NCBI GenBank assembly: GCA_963662375.2
Contig: CAXXRP010000015.1
Location: 124,001 to 188,000 of the forward strand
Length of the DNA stretch: 64,000 nt
From: UBA11612 sp963662375
GTDB lineage: Bacteria; Pseudomonadota; Alphaproteobacteria; Rhodospirillales; Rhodospirillaceae
Direction: 5' to 3'
In this document: piece after piece, positions 60,885 to 64,000 of the stretch
Position numbering within the stretch: the first letter of the stretch is position 1
How the letters are laid out: every line of letters starts with the position of its first letter
The notes under the pieces: generated by a model
The model's input: only the letters and a program-made list of their open reading frames with translations
Database searches by the model: none
What the model was told of the DNA's origin: nothing
Translations under genes and position numbers: made by a program

Positions 60885-61778
60885 CTAGGGGCTCTTCTGG
60901 TGGATATGCCCCCGCTCGGCCAACCAAATTCCGCCGAGGACAAAAATTAAAGCGGCGGCATGAAACCAAAGGAAGGCCTCGCCCAGCACAAACACACCCA
61001 AGGCCGCGGTGATCACGGGAACCAGATTGACGAACACGCCCGCCCGAGCAGGTCCCAAAAGCTCTACGCATCTGAGGAAAAAAAGTTGCGCCAGAAGTGA
61101 CGGAAACACCACAACAAACGCAACCACAGCCCAACCAGTTAGCGTCGGCCAGAGAAAATCGCCCATCAGGGCCTCGGCGATCGCCAGCGGTACAGATGTA
61201 GCCAAGGCGCCCGTCACCATCACCGCGAATATGGCGAGACCCGACGCCGCTGGGCGTTTCCGAAGCGCAACGGTATATCCGGCGTAAAGCGCGCACGCGG
61301 AAATCACCAGTAAGTCGCCCGGATTGAACTGAAACTCTCCGATCCTGCCGAGATCGCCGCGCACCGCGACGACAACGACCCCGACCATGGTGACCGCAAC
61401 GCCAATCATTTGTGCGGCGGCAACAGGAGTTCTATAAAAAATATAAGCGCCTAAAATAACGAACACTGGCAGTGCCCCTTGGATGATCCCGATGTTAATG
61501 GCGGCGGTTGTATGGGCAGCGAGGTAGAACAATGCGTTAAAGGAGGTGAAGCCTAGAGCGCCCAGTGCCAGCAACAACGGAAGGCGGGTGCGTAGGATCG
61601 GCCATTCCGAGACCACGCGAGCACGTGCAAAAACAAGAATCACTCCGGTCACCCCCACCCATCGGAACGCGGTGAGCAACATCGGAGATACCTCGCCGAC
61701 GGCGATACGGGCAGCGATCGCATTGGCGCCCCACATGAGCATCGTCAACGCAAGCAATAAGTACGGTTTATCCGACAA
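60885..61778 (-). CDS. EamA/DMT-family transporter
   Basis: A 297-residue protein of ten hydrophobic segments in two EamA repeats: LLLALTMLMWGANAIAARIA with NIGIIQGALPVFVILGAYIF, and GDLLVISACALYAGYTVALR with PARAGVFVNLVPVITAALGV and VLGEAF. DMT members export amino acids or other metabolites. The apparent start is TTG at 61778 with only a weak ribosome site, so the true start is uncertain. It is convergent with the hydrolase gene (four-base gap). Confidence 0.86.
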   Translation of the reverse strand: MSDKPYLLLALTMLMWGANAIAARIAVGEVSPMLLTAFRWVGVTGVILVFARARVVSEWPILRTRLPLLLALGALGFTSFNALFYLAAHTTAAINIGIIQGALPVFVILGAYIFYRTPVAAAQMIGVAVTMVGVVVVAVRGDLGRIGEFQFNPGDLLVISACALYAGYTVALRKRPAASGLAIFAVMVTGALATSVPLAIAEALMGDFLWPTLTGWAVVAFVVVFPSLLAQLFFLRCVELLGPARAGVFVNLVPVITAALGVFVLGEAFLWFHAAALIFVLGGIWLAERGHIHQKSP

Positions 61779-61934
61779 CTTACGAATAATTTGGCTCAGG
61801 CTCCGTTCCTCGGCTGTCCTGCACGGGTGTGGGGCGCATGCGTTCGAATCGAGGCGTATCCTATGGGGAAAGATCCACGTGTGGAATCCCGCCCATCGAG
61901 TATGGTTTGCGCCGTATAAGCCGATGTTCTAAGT

Positions 61935-61984
61935 TCCGCCTGGGTCCGCCTGGGTCCGCCTGGGTCCGCCTGGGTCCGCTTGGA
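61935..61984 (+). repeat. Ten-base tandem repeat, four perfect copies plus a diverged fifth
   Basis: The unit TCCGCCTGGG occurs perfectly at 61935-61944, 61945-61954, 61955-61964 and 61965-61974, then as TCCGCTTGGA at 61975-61984. It lies 17 bases before the tRNA-Arg gene, within its promoter region, and in the otherwise gene-free stretch 61779-62000. Confidence 0.97.
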
Positions 61985-62000
61985 GCCGTCACCGTGTCGT

Positions 62001-62077
62001 GCGCCCGTAGCTCAGCTGGATAGAGCGTCGCCCTCCGGAGGCGAAGGTCAGGGGTTCGAATCCCTTCGGGCGCGCCA
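62001..62077 (+). tRNA. tRNA-Arg (anticodon CCG)
   Basis: A full cloverleaf with encoded CCA (62075-62077). Acceptor stem GCGCCCG/CGGGCGC, anticodon stem TCGCC/GGCGA enclosing CTCCGGA, so anticodon CCG reading CGG codons. The T-arm is AGGGGTTCGAATCCCTT and the discriminator base is G. Confidence 0.97.
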
Positions 62078-62155
62078 TCGGCCGCATAAAATTTGATCAA
62101 GGCAATTTTGATTGCGGGTTGCCGCTGTCCTCTCGACCGCGCACAATCAGCCCCT

Positions 62156-63241
62156 ATGAGATTGTCCCGGCTCTTACCACGCTACCACTTCATTATGCCC
62201 GTCGCCGTCGCCATGGCAGCGTGTGCGTCGCCGTCGCCAGTGGCCACCGACAATGCATCTGGCGTATCTGAGATCAGCGTCGTCACCGGGTTTCGCCTCA
62301 ACGTAATAATCGAAGAAGAAACGCTTGCGGAAAAAAAGGTGCGCGCCGTTGCTGAGACGGAAACCACTTCGGTCCATCGCGGAGCGCTAGAGAATTCTGG
62401 CGGAGAGTGCGTTGTGGTAGCCCGCCCTGGCGACATCGTCACGCGCGGCCGCGAAACGGCGCCCGGTCGTATGGCGCTGACGGGAAACGGCGCGACGTTG
62501 GATCAAAACGGCGCCGTTGGGCGGGTGACGGCAAATCCACGGGTTTATTTTCTCAGTCCCATGGAGAATGCTGAAACAGCAACAAAACACCAACTGAGCG
62601 ATTTCATCGCTACGGCAACGGATCACCCGGCTCTTGCCGGCGCGCGGTTCGCAACTCTTCGGCTCAATATCGTCGCCACGCCTGCCGGCGCTCCGCTCCT
62701 GGCAGTTAGGTGCGTGCCGGATTTGGGCGCATCGCGGCGCTATGAGGGAAGCGGCGAGCGGCGGGCATTTTCCTGGCACGGCGTTGATTTCGCCGGTGTG
62801 CCTGAACGGTTTCTCACTAACATGTTGCAAGATACAAAAGACGTTACACTCACAGTCCTGGATGCGATTACGCGCGTTCCCATCGTGGACGCCCGCGTCA
62901 ATATAGAAAATTTAGACAGTGGACTTATGAACTACGCGCAGTTTGAGCAGCGTTATTTACTCGGGGTGAGGGACGCGTTCATTCTTGATCTCTACGCCGG
63001 TTTTGCAGACTCGGACTTTTTCAGGTTTACCGAAATTCAAACAGAGTATAGGGACGGGGATAAACTTCGCTCGCTGAAGGATCAGTCCTTGGTGTTGACG
63101 GTACACGCCACTGCGTCTGGCTATCTACCGGTGATGGGGCAAGCAAATCTCGGCGGCGGCCAGACGACTTTGAACATCTTAATGGCTCCCGAAGGGGAGG
63201 CTGGTGCAGAGTCGGGCCCCTCGGGCATACAAACTAACTAA
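62156..63241 (+). CDS. Lipoprotein of unknown function
   Basis: A 361-residue protein starting with an export signal and lipobox-like MAAC (VAVAMAACASPSPVA), so likely a lipid-anchored periplasmic protein. I do not recognise a known domain. Visible features: a stretch ECVVVARPGDIVTRGRE near residue 100, a GARFATLRLNIVATPAGAP region, an LTVLDAITRVPIVDARVNIE segment resembling a carboxypeptidase-like/transthyretin-type beta repeat, and LTVHATASGYLPVMGQANLG, which also fits such a beta-sandwich. It is followed after 21 bases by a DUF4399 gene on the same strand, so the two are probably co-transcribed. The start at 62156 was chosen because it gives the signal peptide. Confidence 0.7.
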   Translation: MRLSRLLPRYHFIMPVAVAMAACASPSPVATDNASGVSEISVVTGFRLNVIIEEETLAEKKVRAVAETETTSVHRGALENSGGECVVVARPGDIVTRGRETAPGRMALTGNGATLDQNGAVGRVTANPRVYFLSPMENAETATKHQLSDFIATATDHPALAGARFATLRLNIVATPAGAPLLAVRCVPDLGASRRYEGSGERRAFSWHGVDFAGVPERFLTNMLQDTKDVTLTVLDAITRVPIVDARVNIENLDSGLMNYAQFEQRYLLGVRDAFILDLYAGFADSDFFRFTEIQTEYRDGDKLRSLKDQSLVLTVHATASGYLPVMGQANLGGGQTTLNILMAPEGEAGAESGPSGIQTN

Positions 63242-63262
63242 CTTTGGAAAGGAGTATCTTTG

Positions 63263-63682
63263 ATGTTCTGTCGACTCATTCTCATTTTTGCCGGCTTGGC
63301 GCTGTGTGCGCCCGTGACATTTGCCGATACGCCATCACCCCCGGGCGCCAAGGTTTACATTATCTCGCCGAAAGACGGAGAGACGGTCACCGATCTGGTT
63401 AAAGTGCAGTTCGGGCTGTTAGGCATGGGGGTTGCTCCCGCCGGCATTGATGCGGACCTCACAGGCCATCACCATCTTGTCGTCGACCGGGACACCCCGC
63501 CTCTCGATGACTACCTGCCGACCGGCAACCCGCAGGTCATCCACTTCGGTAAGGGGCAAACCGAAACCGAGCTTGTTCTGGAGCCGGGCGAACACACCCT
63601 CCAGCTGGTTTTAGGCGACAAGGATCACAAGCCCCATGTGCCGCCGGTCGTATCCGACATTGTAAAATTTACGGTTAAATAG
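63263..63682 (+). CDS. Secreted DUF4399-family protein
   Basis: A 139-residue exported protein: signal peptide MFCRLILIFAGLALCAPVTF, then the DUF4399 domain with VYIISPKDGETVTDLVKVQF, the His-rich hallmark DADLTGHHHLVVD and HTLQLVLGDKDHKPHVPPV. The clustered histidines suggest metal binding but function is unknown. ATG at 63263 follows GGAAAGGAG; a TTG one codon upstream is also in frame. It pairs with the lipoprotein gene upstream. Confidence 0.88.
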   Translation: MFCRLILIFAGLALCAPVTFADTPSPPGAKVYIISPKDGETVTDLVKVQFGLLGMGVAPAGIDADLTGHHHLVVDRDTPPLDDYLPTGNPQVIHFGKGQTETELVLEPGEHTLQLVLGDKDHKPHVPPVVSDIVKFTVK

Positions 63683-63761
63683 CGGCTTAAACCGATGTTC
63701 CGCTTGAGACTTGTTCTGGCCACGTTGGGAAACCTGACGGTTGGACCATAAGTATGGGGCT

Positions 63762-64000
63762 TTACAGGCTGTTGAACGAGTTCTTGAGGCTGTTGGTGTA
63801 GCGGTAGTCGACATATAAATCTGTTTTTTCGCGCAACGGAACCGTGACTCCGACAATGCCTTGCCATTGAAATTTTAAACTGACGGGTCGATCGCTCGAA
63901 ATTAAAATATGACACAGTAAATCGCGTAGTGTTTTCCACTCTGCGGTTGAGAGTGTCCGTCGGCCGGGGTGGGCGGCTACCCCAAATCCACAACCTTGCC
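63762..64000 (-). pseudogene. Possible beta-barrel protein C-terminus with a frameshift (5' end outside window)
   Basis: On the minus strand, codons ending at TAA 63762-63764 read FQWQGIVGVTVPLREKTDLY and then VDYRYTNSLKNSF, alternating hydrophobic and polar residues as in outer-membrane barrels. Upstream of an AAAA run near 63874-63877 the similar pattern ENTTRFTVSYFNFERSTRQF continues only in another frame, as if one A were inserted. The evidence is compositional and the gene runs out of the window; it may also be chance. Apart from this, 63683-63761 holds nothing recognisable. Confidence 0.35.

Overview
The window is a chromosomal segment of an alphaproteobacterium with moderately high G+C; I cannot place it below class level. 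The assignment rests on gene content and order: a TIGR02300/FYDLN gene divergent from aroA-cmk-rpsA-ihfB, a trp-accD-folC run, a ChvG/ChvI pair near hprK-rapZ-EIIA-HPr-EI, and a DivL-type kinase next to ahcY and upstream of tsaE-amgK-murU-addB-addA. No insertion sequence, phage, CRISPR array, rRNA operon or defence system was seen.

Layout. (1) 1-1.7 kb: the end of a GNAT acetyltransferase, a small membrane protein and a broken DmeF-like metal exporter. (2) 1.8-7.6 kb: an exported SAM methyltransferase, then a cobalamin riboswitch controlling a btuB-btuF-btuC-btuD uptake operon. (3) 7.7-10.4 kb: a 5'-truncated PQQ quinoprotein with a cupredoxin-like tail, and two c-type cytochromes. (4) 10.6-15.1 kb: intact propionyl-CoA synthetase (prpE) followed by a frameshifted CaiB-type CoA transferase and an acyl-CoA dehydrogenase with two compensating indels. 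(5) 15.2-26.9 kb: tRNA-Ala and housekeeping genes (FYDLN protein, aroA, cmk, rpsA, ihfB, lapA, pyrF, trpF, trpB, trpA, accD, folC), all intact. (6) 27-31.8 kb: transporters, including an MFS gene with four lesions and an SLC13/DUF2239 chimera, plus intact TauE/SafE, DUF2141 and MHS-family genes. (7) 31.9-58.6 kb: a long, almost entirely minus-strand block covering cell-cycle and envelope signalling (divL, chvGI), a PTS-type regulatory phosphorelay (EI, HPr, EIIA, HprK, RapZ), peptidoglycan recycling (amgK, murU), DNA repair (addAB, polA), ahcY, tsaE and trxA. (8) 58.8-64 kb: an ABC ATPase, a lipoprotein hydrolase, an EamA exporter, a decamer tandem repeat beside tRNA-Arg, an unknown lipoprotein, a DUF4399 protein and a damaged beta-barrel-like fragment.

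Two themes stand out. First, almost all damage falls in accessory genes (metal export, quinoprotein, acyl-CoA metabolism, transporters), while dozens of housekeeping genes read through cleanly; this looks like ongoing gene decay rather than random sequencing error, although raw-read checks would settle it. Second, the DivL-type histidine kinase has lost its phosphoacceptor residue (Phe instead of His or Tyr), the N-box Asn and the G1/F-box region, so it is predicted to be a true pseudokinase. No clearly new multi-gene system was found; the best leads are the DivL pseudokinase, the degenerate cupredoxin-quinoprotein, the SLC13/DUF2239 chimera and the unknown lipoprotein with its DUF4399 neighbour.
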